From positions 248,001-312,000 of the forward strand of contig NZ_JAJNCY010000003.1 in the NCBI RefSeq assembly GCF_021026335.1: DNA of 64,000 bases, read 5' to 3'. The position numbers and the translations under genes were made by a program. This stretch comes from Rhizobium sp. C1. GTDB taxonomy: Bacteria > Pseudomonadota > Alphaproteobacteria > Rhizobiales > Rhizobiaceae. Below the pieces are notes generated by a model. It did no database searches and was not told the DNA's origin. It saw only the letters and a list, made by a program, of their open reading frames with translations. Of the stretch, positions 1 to 8,754 are shown one piece after another; within the stretch, counting starts at the first letter, position 1; each line of letters begins with the position of its first letter.

Positions 1-1
1 G

Positions 2-562
2 GGATACAAACATAACCCGGACCTGCTTCTTCGGCTGGCGCTTGAAACAGATGGTGAAGTCAACGTGTTTTCCGAGGGAGCTGCTGCCGATTGGTTGAGG
101 CTGGAGGCGGGGAAAAGAGGTCTTTCGAACCTGAAGGTCCATCCCTGGGTATCGTTCGAGGACCTGCCGGCAATGCTCGCCAGCGCCGACATTGCGGTTG
201 CGATCATCGAGCCTGATGCGGGCATCTACTCGGTTCCGTCGAAGGTGCTCACCTATATGTCGGTGGGGCGCGCTATACTGGCGTCGATCCCGCCGGAAAA
301 CCTTGCCGCGCGGATTCTGGCTCGCGAAACCGCGGGACTTGTCGCGCCGCCGGCTGACGCGGAAGTTTTCGTGGACTATGCAAAGAAATTGCTGGCAGAT
401 TCAGCGCTGCGTGAGCAACTTGGCGCCAATGCGCGAAGCTATGCCGAGAACAAGTTTGACATCAGGGGTCTCGGTGACCGTTTCGAGGGCATATCGATCA
501 GGGCGATGGCCAAGCGGGGACGGGTCGGAATACCGGCAGACACCGTCTCCGCTGCAGTGTGA
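2..562 (+). CDS. Family 4 glycosyltransferase, 5'-truncated by window edge
   Basis: The reading frame is open from base 2, so the gene begins upstream of the window and 186 C-terminal residues are visible. What is seen is the nucleotide-sugar-binding C-terminal half of a GT-B enzyme: a segment ending in the SADIAVAIIEPDAGIYS region and then the SKVLTYMSVGRAILASI stretch, the place where family 4 transferases carry the donor-binding acidic residues and the 'choose one of several sugars' loop. A GTG at 65 could mimic a start but lies inside the domain. It precedes the epimerase gene by 24 bases and very probably shares its transcript. Role: transfer of one sugar during assembly of the exopolysaccharide repeat unit on the cytoplasmic face of the inner membrane. 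Donor and acceptor cannot be told from sequence. Confidence 0.8.
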   Translation, partial: GYKHNPDLLLRLALETDGEVNVFSEGAAADWLRLEAGKRGLSNLKVHPWVSFEDLPAMLASADIAVAIIEPDAGIYSVPSKVLTYMSVGRAILASIPPENLAARILARETAGLVAPPADAEVFVDYAKKLLADSALREQLGANARSYAENKFDIRGLGDRFEGISIRAMAKRGRVGIPADTVSAAV

Positions 563-586
563 CTTTCAATTGATAGGAGTAATAGG

Positions 587-1576
587 ATGACACAGGAAAA
601 GACGGCTCTGGTACTTGGAGCCGGCGGCTTTATCGGTGGCCATTTAGTGAAAAGGCTGAAGAGGGAAGGTTATTGGGTGCGGGGCGTCGACCTCAAATTC
701 AATGAATTCTCCGAAACTGCTGCCGACGACTTTGTCATCGGCGATCTTCGCGACCAGTCGACGGTTCGCGGCATCATCGATCGCCGGTTCGACGAGGTCT
801 ATCAGCTGGCGGCCGACATGGGCGGGGCCGGCTATATCTTTACCGGCGAACATGACGCCGACATCATGCACAATTCGGCGACGATCAACCTGAACGTTGC
901 GGAAGCGGCCCACAAGAGAAACATCAAGAAGGTGTTCTACTCCTCGTCGGCCTGCATGTATCCGGCCTATAACCAGGAAGACCCGGACAATCCGATCTGC
1001 TCCGAGGCTTCTGCCTATCCGGCTGCGCCGGACAGCGAATATGGCTGGGAAAAGCTGTTCTCTGAGAGACTGTTCCTGGCCTATAACCGCAATTACGGCA
1101 TGCAGAACCGGGTTGCGCGCTTCCACAATATTTTCGGCCCCGAAGGGACCTGGCAGGGCGGCAAGGAAAAGGCTCCAGCTGCCATTTGCCGCAAGGTGGC
1201 GATGGCCAGCTCCGGTTCCGAGATCGAGATCTGGGGCGACGGGCTGCAGACGCGTTCGTTCCTCTTTGTCGATGAATGCGTGGAAGGCGTGTTGCGCCTG
1301 ACGCGCTCCGGATTCGAGGGCCCGGTGAACATCGGCTCCGAGGAGATGGTGACGATCAATCAGCTCGTCGAAATCGTCGCCGAAATTGCCGGCAAGAAGA
1401 TCGTAAAGAAGCACATCCCGGGTCCGACGGGTGTACGCGGCCGAAATTCCGACAATCGCCTTATCGAGGAAAAGCTGGGCTGGAAGCCGTCGCAATCGCT
1501 GCGCATCGGTCTTGAGCAGACCTACGAGTGGATCGAGCGCCAGTGCCGGTCCAATAGCGGAGCTCTGGCCTCCTGA
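587..1576 (+). CDS. GDP-mannose 3,5-epimerase-like NAD-dependent epimerase
   Basis: A 329-residue extended short-chain dehydrogenase. The Rossmann motif GAGGFIGGHL is at residues 11-20. The active site has S119-S120-S121-A-C123, then Y152-x3-K156, and K195 in the GGKEKAPAA segment. The segments ADMGGAGYIF, RFHNIFGPEGTWQGG, WGDGLQTRSF and PGPTGVRGRNSDN closely match what I remember of plant GDP-D-mannose 3,5-epimerase, including the Cys and Lys that act as the epimerisation acid/base pair. The expected reaction is GDP-D-mannose to GDP-L-galactose (and GDP-L-gulose). Its place in a run of glycosyltransferases indicates it supplies an L-hexose donor for the polysaccharide. A start ATG with AGGAG seven bases upstream supports the called start. 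Substrate is inferred from residue conservation; a related GDP- or dTDP-sugar epimerase is the alternative. Confidence 0.85.
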   Translation: MTQEKTALVLGAGGFIGGHLVKRLKREGYWVRGVDLKFNEFSETAADDFVIGDLRDQSTVRGIIDRRFDEVYQLAADMGGAGYIFTGEHDADIMHNSATINLNVAEAAHKRNIKKVFYSSSACMYPAYNQEDPDNPICSEASAYPAAPDSEYGWEKLFSERLFLAYNRNYGMQNRVARFHNIFGPEGTWQGGKEKAPAAICRKVAMASSGSEIEIWGDGLQTRSFLFVDECVEGVLRLTRSGFEGPVNIGSEEMVTINQLVEIVAEIAGKKIVKKHIPGPTGVRGRNSDNRLIEEKLGWKPSQSLRIGLEQTYEWIERQCRSNSGALAS

Positions 1577-1663
1577 AGGCAGCTTGAACAAGGCCGCAAC
1601 CGGACAGGGTCCGGGGCGGCCAATACGACCGGTTGGGGCCAGTCCCGAACTGATCCAGGCATC

Positions 1664-1724
1664 TGAAGGCGCTCTGTCCTGCGCCTTCAAGCCTCTACCC
1701 ATCCGGAGAAACAGCCGGATGGGT
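1664..1724 (+). terminator. Two tandem hairpins after the epimerase gene
   Basis: Two perfect stem-loops lie in the 190-base gap between the epimerase and the next gene. The first pairs 1664-1672 with 1681-1689 (9 bp, 8-base loop). The second pairs 1697-1706 with 1715-1724 (10 bp, 8-base loop). Neither has a clear U-run after it on the plus strand, so they may attenuate or protect mRNA ends rather than terminate fully. Confidence 0.45.
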
Positions 1725-1765
1725 CTTCTGCGGGAGGGCGAACGAACCCGTCGTCTCCAAACGTT

Positions 1766-2803
1766 ATGCGTGTCCATTTGCCCTCGAGGATGATCGTGTC
1801 CGACGGAAAGAACACAATTCTGACGTTCAGTCGCAGCGAGGGTGGCCATCGGCGATCCTATATCGACTTCGTGGGCACTCTGTTTCAGGCAAGACGGGTC
1901 GGCGCGAAACGGCTTCTGTGGTCGCGAGAACCCGTGTTTTTCCTCATGATTGAAGAGTCTTTCGGCTTCTTCGTACTGCTTGGCTTCTGGCGCGCGCTTC
2001 TGGGCAGGCGAACCGTGGGCCTGCTGTTCCGGCCGGGCCCGGCGGTTCACGGTGCCGGCATGCGGCACAGGATCAAGCGGACGGTGCTGAAGCTGATGAA
2101 GCATATCGGTTCGATCAAGGTCCTGACGATCGTGCCTTTCTCCATTGCGGCAGAGTTCGCAACGATTGCGGACGACTGGATCTATGACCTGCAATTGTGG
2201 GATCTGAGCGAAGCCGGAAAGACAGATCTTCTGCCGCAGCCCGAAGGCGCGGTCGCATCCGAGATCGTGGCCTTGGCAAAGGGCAGGCCGGTGATCTGCG
2301 CCCTGGGAATACAGGACCAGAACAAGGGGTTCGATGTCTTTGCGCGGACATGGAGCCAGAGTGCGGAGCTGCGGGATCGTTATTTCTTTGCATATGGGGG
2401 CACGGTGACGCCCGTGCTGCGGGACCTGGCCGATGCGCTCGCCGCCAAAGGCTGCATGGGCCTGAACAGGCAGATCAGCGATGCCGAACTCTTTCAGATT
2501 TATTCCGTCAGCAGCGCTGCCTGGTGCCTTTATGACAAGGCCTACGATCAGGCCTCCGGCATTCTGGGGCGGGCGATACAATTCGGGCTTCCGGCTATCG
2601 TTCGGGAAGGATCGCTTTCGCACCGGCTTTGCGTCGAGACTGGAGCGCCGCATATCGCAGCCACCGCGGAAACTGTCGAGGCAAAGCTGGCGGAGGGGCT
2701 TCCTGAGCGTGACGCAACACGGGGAGCGGCCCTTGCCAAACATTTCAGGGCCGTGAGCGCGCAGAAGCTCGCGGCGGCCCTGGGGGCGGAGTTGCAGGCA
2801 TGA
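1766..2803 (+). CDS. Divergent glycosyltransferase-like protein of the EPS cluster
   Basis: A 345-residue soluble protein that I cannot place in a named family with certainty. The C-terminal half (about residues 180-310) has GT-B character: GRPVICALGIQDQNKGFDVF resembles the start of the second Rossmann domain, and the segment RAIQFGLPAIV resembles the donor-site loop followed by a conserved proline. The canonical E-x7-E motif is not evident. The ATG at 1790 has GAGG directly before it but too close, while 1766 lacks a good ribosome site, so the true start is uncertain by eight codons. The stop overlaps the next gene's start by four bases (ATGA), showing tight translational coupling to the flippase. 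Most likely an atypical glycosyltransferase of repeat-unit assembly; this is inference from fold hints and neighbours. Confidence 0.6.
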   Translation: MRVHLPSRMIVSDGKNTILTFSRSEGGHRRSYIDFVGTLFQARRVGAKRLLWSREPVFFLMIEESFGFFVLLGFWRALLGRRTVGLLFRPGPAVHGAGMRHRIKRTVLKLMKHIGSIKVLTIVPFSIAAEFATIADDWIYDLQLWDLSEAGKTDLLPQPEGAVASEIVALAKGRPVICALGIQDQNKGFDVFARTWSQSAELRDRYFFAYGGTVTPVLRDLADALAAKGCMGLNRQISDAELFQIYSVSSAAWCLYDKAYDQASGILGRAIQFGLPAIVREGSLSHRLCVETGAPHIAATAETVEAKLAEGLPERDATRGAALAKHFRAVSAQKLAAALGAELQA

Positions 2804-4101
2804 GCGCTTTGGATATTGCCAGCCTGAATGTTCGGAAAAATGTGGTCTTTGCGGTCGCCGCTTTCGGCATCAATATCGGCCTCGTCTTCCTCAGTTACCG
2901 GCTGGTGATCAAGCAAAGCGGGCTGGAAATGCTTGGCCTCTGGTCGACGCTTTATGCCTGGACCAACATGATCCGCTTGGGCGATGTCGGCATGGCCAAT
3001 GCGTCTCTTCGCTTCATCGCCTTGTGCGATCACGATCAGGACCAGCGGCGGTTACGCGCCTATCTGGAGACCGGACTTATCTCCAATACGGCCTTTTATA
3101 TTGTGCTGGGTGTCGCCGGATATGCCCTTTTGAACTTCAAGCTTGTCGATCTGGTGGAGCCGCGTTTTCTCGCGGAAGCATCGCTGGTGCTTCCTGTCAT
3201 GATGGCCGGCTTCGTGCTCATGAATATCAGCGGAATCCTGCTCGGCTCGCTGCAGGGCTTGCATCTCGGCTATCTCAATTCGCAGCTGTCCGTGGCTGGC
3301 AATCTGGTTCAGATTGTTCTGGTCGCTCTGCTCGTTCCGAAAATCGGGTTGAGCGGGCTGGCTTGGGCTCAGGTGCTTCAATACGGGTTGAGCACGGTGG
3401 TGGCGTGGCTGATCGTTCGCCGCAAGCTGGCCTTGGCGAGCATCATTCCCCTCGATTTTTCGAAAGCCGCTTTTGTCGAAATGCTGGGCTTCAGTGTGAA
3501 GGCGCAGGTGGCGAATGTGGCCAACGGGCTCTTCGAGCCCTTGTCCAAAATCATGGTCGGGCACTTCGGCGGGTTGCATGTTCTCGGCCTTTATGAGCTG
3601 GCATTCAAGACCATTGCCCTGACCAGAAACCTGGTCGCTTCCGCTCTCGGTGCAACACTGCCGGCACTTACGACGCTGATGTCGCGAGACCTTCGGGAGG
3701 CCAATATCCTGTACGAGACGTTGTCGAGACGGAACATTCGACTGACCGCCCTGCTTTTCGTCGCCGTGCTGACCGCGTCGCCGCTGATATCGATCCTCTG
3801 GATCGGTCATTTCGAAGCGGCGTATGTTGTTTACGCGCTGCTCCTTTGCCTCGGATTTCTTGTCAACGCCTACGGCGCGCCCGCCTATCAGCTGGGCATG
3901 GCGTCCGGCAAGATGAAAAACAACATGGTTACGGCCGGGCTCGGGATTCTGATCCTCGCCATCCTGGGGGCACCTGCGGGATTGCTGTTCGATGGCAGCG
4001 GGGTCGTGTTGATCGCAAGTGCCACCCTCGCCATCTGCGGTTGGCTTATCAAGCTTCTCAATGAGAAGCTCCTGCTTCATCCAAATGCGCAGGCGGGATG
4101 A
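2800..4101 (+). CDS. Wzx-type polysaccharide flippase
   Basis: A 433-residue very hydrophobic protein with roughly a dozen predicted membrane spans, beginning with a helix at about residues 13-35 (VVFAVAAFGINIGLVFLSY) and ending with one before the basic C-terminus. The early GDVGMANASLRFIAL segment and the general layout match the MOP-superfamily oligosaccharide flippases (Wzx/RfbX). Role: moving undecaprenyl-diphosphate-linked repeat units from the cytoplasmic to the periplasmic face of the inner membrane, to be joined by the Wzy polymerase encoded two genes on. The start overlaps the previous stop by four bases and the next gene starts ten bases after its stop. Length is usual for the family. 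The specific substrate cannot be read from sequence. Confidence 0.85.
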   Translation: MSALDIASLNVRKNVVFAVAAFGINIGLVFLSYRLVIKQSGLEMLGLWSTLYAWTNMIRLGDVGMANASLRFIALCDHDQDQRRLRAYLETGLISNTAFYIVLGVAGYALLNFKLVDLVEPRFLAEASLVLPVMMAGFVLMNISGILLGSLQGLHLGYLNSQLSVAGNLVQIVLVALLVPKIGLSGLAWAQVLQYGLSTVVAWLIVRRKLALASIIPLDFSKAAFVEMLGFSVKAQVANVANGLFEPLSKIMVGHFGGLHVLGLYELAFKTIALTRNLVASALGATLPALTTLMSRDLREANILYETLSRRNIRLTALLFVAVLTASPLISILWIGHFEAAYVVYALLLCLGFLVNAYGAPAYQLGMASGKMKNNMVTAGLGILILAILGAPAGLLFDGSGVVLIASATLAICGWLIKLLNEKLLLHPNAQAG

Positions 4102-4111
4102 GGGCTTGATC

Positions 4112-5203
4112 ATGACGAAAATCCTTCATCTCATCCACACGCCCCGGCATTCCGGGGCAGAGATCCTGGTCCGGGATCTTTGTCTCATCCATTCGAGGCA
4201 AGGTATTGAATGCGCGGTTGCGTCCTTCGGACCCATGGCGCAGGAGTTTGGCGCGGACAGTCAGCGCCTCCAGGAAACCGGCACGAAACAGTATTTTCCA
4301 AACGTGCTGTTGAAAAAGATAAAGCGGATCAATCACTTCCGGAAGGTTTTTGAGGACTTTCAACCTGATGCCGTTTTCGGGCATTCTGTCTTGCCATCGA
4401 TTTACGGACGGTTGGCGCTTCCGCTTGCCGGTCGGAAGCCCAAATTCGTCACGGTTCTGCATTCGGCGAGCAATGACGACTTTGAAGGTGCATACATGAC
4501 CTCTCTTGAGTTCGCGTTGCGCTGGCGTTCGGATCAGGTCGTCGCAGTCTCCAAACTCGGGGCGCAGAATTACCGGCGCCGCTTCGGGGACAGCGTTCCC
4601 GTCGAGATCGTGCCGAATGGCATTGATGTGGTGCGGTTCCGGGCCGTGGACCGGATGGCAGCCCGCGCTGCGTTCGGCATTGCTCCAGAAACGCGTATCA
4701 TTCTGCAGGTCGGACGCCTGTCTGTCGTCAAGCAGCAGGACCTCTCCATTCGGGCCCTTGCTGACTATCTGAAGATGAATAACGCCGAACTGTGGCTCGC
4801 CGGGCTGACGGAGGAGCCGCAATACGAGACAAAACTTCGCCAGATGGTCGCCGAAAATGGACTTTCGACAAAGGTGAAGTTTCTGGGCAGTCGAGCCGAC
4901 GTGCCCGAACTGCTCGCCGCCGCTGATCTCTATCTCATGCCTTCTCTGGCTGAGGCGCATAGCATTGCCGTGATAGAAGCTCTCGCAAGCGGCATTCCGG
5001 TCGTCTTGTCGGACATACCGGCCTTTGCTGATTTCAAGAGTATGGAGGGGGTTTATCAGGTCGATGGGAGGAGTGAAGTCTCTCTTCGGGAAATTGCGGA
5101 ACAGTTTCCCGTCGCCAGATATCTCAGGCCCTTGGCCCGGTATGAGCTGGCCGAAACCGCTGGCTGCTACCTCAACCTGTCTTCCAAGGCGGTTCATGCA
5201 TGA
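4112..5203 (+). CDS. Family 4 glycosyltransferase
   Basis: A 363-residue GT-B protein. The ATG at 4112 begins MTKILHLIHTPRHSGAEILV, a typical N-terminal strand and glycine-containing loop, so I prefer it over upstream starts that would lie inside the flippase gene. The second domain starts at about residue 190 with ILQVGRLSVVKQQDLSI (the GRL-x2-K donor phosphate loop). It continues with KVKFLGSRADVPELLAAADLYLMPSLAEAHSIAVIEALASGIPVV, which contains the E-x7-E motif as E-AHSIAVI-E. Its stop overlaps the polymerase start by four bases. It should add one sugar to the lipid-linked EPS repeat unit at the cytoplasmic membrane. Donor sugar unknown. Confidence 0.85.
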   Translation: MTKILHLIHTPRHSGAEILVRDLCLIHSRQGIECAVASFGPMAQEFGADSQRLQETGTKQYFPNVLLKKIKRINHFRKVFEDFQPDAVFGHSVLPSIYGRLALPLAGRKPKFVTVLHSASNDDFEGAYMTSLEFALRWRSDQVVAVSKLGAQNYRRRFGDSVPVEIVPNGIDVVRFRAVDRMAARAAFGIAPETRIILQVGRLSVVKQQDLSIRALADYLKMNNAELWLAGLTEEPQYETKLRQMVAENGLSTKVKFLGSRADVPELLAAADLYLMPSLAEAHSIAVIEALASGIPVVLSDIPAFADFKSMEGVYQVDGRSEVSLREIAEQFPVARYLRPLARYELAETAGCYLNLSSKAVHA

Positions 5204-6528
5204 GGAACCTGGCCCCGGAACTCAAGTGGAACGAAATCGCCCTATGTATGTTGGCTTCGCTTCTGCTTCTGAGCCCGGCCGGATCGAATCTTATTCTTGT
5301 CTTCGGTGGCAACTACTATCCAGAGCTTGGCGTTATTTTCATTTACCTCGTTTCGACAGCAATCTACCCAGGGCTCGGCAAAAAGGTTCTCGCCGTCGTC
5401 CGTACACCCTACGTTTTGCTCGGTTTCGGTTTCGTTTTCATCGCTGCATTTCTGGGCTTCGTGAATAATGATGTAAGTCCTGCCGAAGCCTACGGGATTT
5501 CGCGTAGTTTCATGGCGTGCTGCATCGGCTTTTCGGTCTTTCGCGTGTACTCGAGATCGGGTGGAAAAAAAACACTATCTGTAATATTCGCTTTAGCTAC
5601 ATTCACTATAATTTTCTCGTTTTTATATAATGTCGCTTTTTTGAGTGCGGAACCGAAGCGGCCCTATTCTCTATTTGCAATCGTTGTCATCTCAGTGTTC
5701 CTGACGTTTCGCGGTTCTGTATTTCAGAAATTAATCTGGATGGTCTTTATGTTTATAATTTCCGTCCATAGCGGTTTTCGCGCCTATATAGGTTACTCGG
5801 CAGTCTTAGCGCTTATGATGGTGTTCTCTACCGCCTTGGATGTGATCCGCATAAAATCTGGTAGACTGGTGTTCTCAGTTTCACGTCTTGCTCAGGTCGC
5901 CACCGTTTCTGTTGTCTTCATTTTTGGAACTCCGGTTTTTGTAGCCGGAGCCTATCAGTGGATCATGCAAGACGAAAGCCGATATCATCAGCTAATCTAT
6001 AAGTTTGAAGAACAGTATGGAGAGTATAAAGACGGCAACGTGGATGGAAAACTTGATCCGAGAATCGACATGAACAATTTCATATTTTCCAGATTTCTGG
6101 ACTTCATCCTGCCGAACGGATTTTACAATCGATCAGACTATTCGATCCATTCCGTATGGGGAACGGAAAGAATCTCATTTGATGCGAGTTCCCCAACACG
6201 AGACGGCGGGTTTCTCTTTATGTCCATGTCGTTTGGGTTGCTCCTGTCCGCGCCTTTGATGCTCTTCATGTATTTCAAGATTCTGGTTGTCTGTATCAAA
6301 AACGGAATTAGGGATTCTGTCGTCAGAATATTAATTTCTGCAGTTCTGACCGGTTATTATTTTACGTCGGGAGCGATGTTTACAGTTATTGACATGGCTT
6401 TTTACTTTGGTTTTGCGCTTGCGGCAGTCACGTCAGTGCGCCCGCTGGCTCATTTCGGCAACTTGGGGATGATCAGGAATAATGAACGCCATCGCCTTCA
6501 TCTGGGACAATTACGGTCCCATGCATGA
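5200..6528 (+). CDS. Wzy-like polysaccharide polymerase, AT-rich
   Basis: A 442-residue integral membrane protein with about ten hydrophobic segments. A large soluble loop at about residues 265-330 (from MQDESRYHQL to VWGTERISFD) is followed by further helices, the layout expected of Wzy/O-antigen polymerases, which carry a big periplasmic loop. Position directly between Wzx-linked glycosyltransferases supports that role: joining flipped repeat units in the periplasm. The middle of the gene (about 5540-6400) is visibly richer in A and T and in codons such as ATA, TTA and AGA than its neighbours, common in polymerase genes and often a sign of transfer or relaxed selection. It overlaps the next glycosyltransferase by 47 bases. 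Sequence conservation in this family is low, so the call rests on topology and context. Confidence 0.75.
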   Translation: MRNLAPELKWNEIALCMLASLLLLSPAGSNLILVFGGNYYPELGVIFIYLVSTAIYPGLGKKVLAVVRTPYVLLGFGFVFIAAFLGFVNNDVSPAEAYGISRSFMACCIGFSVFRVYSRSGGKKTLSVIFALATFTIIFSFLYNVAFLSAEPKRPYSLFAIVVISVFLTFRGSVFQKLIWMVFMFIISVHSGFRAYIGYSAVLALMMVFSTALDVIRIKSGRLVFSVSRLAQVATVSVVFIFGTPVFVAGAYQWIMQDESRYHQLIYKFEEQYGEYKDGNVDGKLDPRIDMNNFIFSRFLDFILPNGFYNRSDYSIHSVWGTERISFDASSPTRDGGFLFMSMSFGLLLSAPLMLFMYFKILVVCIKNGIRDSVVRILISAVLTGYYFTSGAMFTVIDMAFYFGFALAAVTSVRPLAHFGNLGMIRNNERHRLHLGQLRSHA

Positions 6529-7597
6529 TGATCGCATCCGCGCGGTCGAGAAAATCTATGTTGGAAAGGTCCGGATTATCGGCGTCGAGCTTTTCGGCAA
6601 GAGCGATACCTATGCCTGGGACAACGACCATAACACCGAATTCGAAAAGATTACGCTGTTTCAGGGTTATGAGGTTCGGCATTCGCCTTTGAAGGTGGCT
6701 GCGGCGATCGTCAGGTGCTGCCTCGCCCTGAAGGCGAAAGACATTTTTCTGTGCAATTACAATGAGAAATACATTCTTCTTGCGGCTATCGTCCTGCGGC
6801 TTATGGGCAAGCAGGTCTATACGATGGCGGACTCCAAGTATGATGACTATGCCCGCTTTCTCTGGCGCGAAGTCGGCAAGAGCCTGTTTTGCATTCCTTA
6901 CGTGGGGGGCTTGTCGAATGAGGCGCGATCTTCCGATTATATGCGCTTTCTCGGGGTAAATCCGCGCAGGATCGCGGCGCCGTACAACACGCTTTCGCTG
7001 GAGCGGATGCGGAGCCTTTCCGGCACGGTGCCTGCGCCCGACGGTGCGGCTTTTGCAGAGCGGCATTTCACGATCGTGGCTCGCTTCGTGCCGAAGAAGA
7101 ACCTCGCGATGGCGCTTGATGCCTATGCCATCTATTGCCGCGACGCACTGCAGCCGCGCCGGCTTCATCTTTGTGGTTCGGGTGAGCTGGAGCCCCCGCT
7201 GCGCCGGAAGGCGCAGGAACTCGGCATTTCCGACAAGGTCGTGTTCCATGGTTTTCTGCAGCGCGACGGGATTGCCCGGACGCTCGGGACATCGATTGCC
7301 CTGATTCTTCCCAGCATCGAGGAGCAGTTCGGTAATGTGGTCATCGAGGCGCAGGCACTCGGTCTTCCCGTGCTTCTCTCCGAAAATTGCGGCGCGCGGG
7401 ATCGGCATGTCAGAAGCGGCGTCAACGGTTTCGTCTTCGAGCCCGACAATCCGCAAGGGCTCGCCTTTTTCATGGGTTTGATCGATCGAGACGAGACGCT
7501 CTGGCACCGCATGTGTGTCTCTGCCTTGGCCCATGCTGAAAACGGCGATGTCGCGCGCTTTGCAGAAGCGGTTCGGACGCTGGTGCCTGCCGAATGA
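6482..7597 (+). CDS. Family 4 glycosyltransferase
   Basis: A 371-residue GT-B protein. The chosen start gives MNAIAFIWDNYGPMHDDRI, a sensible first beta strand, although it overlaps the polymerase gene by 47 bases. The donor-binding domain starts with FTIVARFVPKKNLAMALDAY (about residues 195-215), followed by LHLCGSGELEPPLRRKAQELGISDKVVFHG and then LPSIEEQFGNVVIEAQALGLPVL, holding the E-x7-E catalytic/donor motif (E-QFGNVVI-E). This is a cytoplasmic peripheral membrane enzyme that adds a sugar to the lipid-linked repeat unit. The stop overlaps the next gene by four bases, so the two are co-translated. Donor specificity is unknown. Confidence 0.87.
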   Translation: MNAIAFIWDNYGPMHDDRIRAVEKIYVGKVRIIGVELFGKSDTYAWDNDHNTEFEKITLFQGYEVRHSPLKVAAAIVRCCLALKAKDIFLCNYNEKYILLAAIVLRLMGKQVYTMADSKYDDYARFLWREVGKSLFCIPYVGGLSNEARSSDYMRFLGVNPRRIAAPYNTLSLERMRSLSGTVPAPDGAAFAERHFTIVARFVPKKNLAMALDAYAIYCRDALQPRRLHLCGSGELEPPLRRKAQELGISDKVVFHGFLQRDGIARTLGTSIALILPSIEEQFGNVVIEAQALGLPVLLSENCGARDRHVRSGVNGFVFEPDNPQGLAFFMGLIDRDETLWHRMCVSALAHAENGDVARFAEAVRTLVPAE

Positions 7598-8754
7598 CCA
7601 TGCCGCGGACAATCCTCTTTTGTCTGCCCTCCATTTCGCGCGTCGGCGGTGGTGTTTCGGAGGCTGCGCGGCTTCAGGCGCTTGCTCTTGCCGCCCGGCC
7701 GGAAGCGGTCGTGTCTGTCTTGACCTTTCATGACGAGCATTTCGACCGTGATCTTGCCGCATGGCGTGGCATTCCGGTGCGGGCGTTCCGGACCTTTGGG
7801 CCGCGAAGCTTTTCCTTTGCTCCCGGCATGCTGCTGGCGTTGCTGCGCGAACGCCCCGTTCTCGTTCATGTTCATGGGGTATGGCAATTTCAATGTCTGG
7901 CCGTCTATCTCTGGTCGCTGGTGACCGGCGGGCGTTATGTCGTCACGCCGCATGGCATGCTGGAAAAGTGGATCAGGGCGCGCTCACCAAGGCTCAAGTG
8001 GTTGGTCTCCAACCTTTACCAGAACCGGTTTCTCCGGCGCGCGTCGGCCTTCCAGGTTCTGACCATGCGTGAAATCGAAGACGTGAAGGACTTCCGGCGA
8101 ACAGGACAGTCGGTGGATGTCGTCCCGAACTATGTGGCGGTGTTTTCTCGCGACGATCATCGGCCGTCCTGGTGGCGGGACGAGGACGAGGGAAGGGACG
8201 TCTTTCTGTTCCTTGGGCGGATCCACGAGAAGAAGGGCTGTCTCGAATTGTGTCGCGCATGGGAGGATGTCTGTGCCTCAAACCCGGATTTCCGGGATCG
8301 GTCGCTACTTGTTTTTTGCGGCTGGATCGACGGTCTTCCGGGTTTCGAAGATCAGGTAAAGGCATTGAATGCGCGTTTCGGCAATGCTGTTTTTGCTGGC
8401 CCGCAATATGGCGCCGGCAAGCAGCGCAGTCTCTCATGCGCGTCCTTCTTCATTTTGCCTTCGAAAAGCGAAGGCCTGCCGATGTCCGTTCTGGAGGCGT
8501 GGTCGGCTCTGGTGCCAGTGCTGATGACCGACGAATGCAATCTGCCGGAAGGCTTCACGAGAGATGCGGCGATCAGGACCGGACCGGATCGAGTGGCGAT
8601 TGCGGCCTCGCTTCTTCAGGCGGCTGGCCTGTCAGGCGAAAGGCGCACAACGCTCCAGCGCAACGGGCTTCTGTTGCTGCAAGAAAAATATTCGGAGGAA
8701 AGCGTCCGTGACGCTCTGCTGCGGATGTATGACAATGCGAGTGTATCGCCATGA
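7594..8754 (+). CDS. Family 4 glycosyltransferase
   Basis: A 386-residue GT-B protein. The N-terminal domain shows a glycine-rich acceptor loop (SRVGGGVSEAARLQALAL, about residues 13-30) and HVHGVWQFQ and TPHGMLEKWIRARSP, features I associate with WcaI/GumH-like and other EPS transferases that open on a lipid-linked acceptor. The C-terminal domain has FLFLGRIHEKKGCLELCRAW (the GR-x2-KKG donor phosphate loop) and ILPSKSEGLPMSVLEAWSALVPVLMT, with an E-x7-E-like pair (E-GLPMSVL-E). The start overlaps the previous stop by four bases and its own stop overlaps the acetyltransferase by four. It adds a sugar to the growing repeat unit. Confidence 0.87.
   Translation: MTMPRTILFCLPSISRVGGGVSEAARLQALALAARPEAVVSVLTFHDEHFDRDLAAWRGIPVRAFRTFGPRSFSFAPGMLLALLRERPVLVHVHGVWQFQCLAVYLWSLVTGGRYVVTPHGMLEKWIRARSPRLKWLVSNLYQNRFLRRASAFQVLTMREIEDVKDFRRTGQSVDVVPNYVAVFSRDDHRPSWWRDEDEGRDVFLFLGRIHEKKGCLELCRAWEDVCASNPDFRDRSLLVFCGWIDGLPGFEDQVKALNARFGNAVFAGPQYGAGKQRSLSCASFFILPSKSEGLPMSVLEAWSALVPVLMTDECNLPEGFTRDAAIRTGPDRVAIAASLLQAAGLSGERRTTLQRNGLLLLQEKYSEESVRDALLRMYDNASVSP

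Noticed and set aside
644-2743. A 699-codon minus-strand frame opposite the epimerase and the glycosyltransferase-like gene
   Set aside because: It has no recognisable domain and lies opposite two well-supported plus-strand genes; it arises from GC-rich codon bias.
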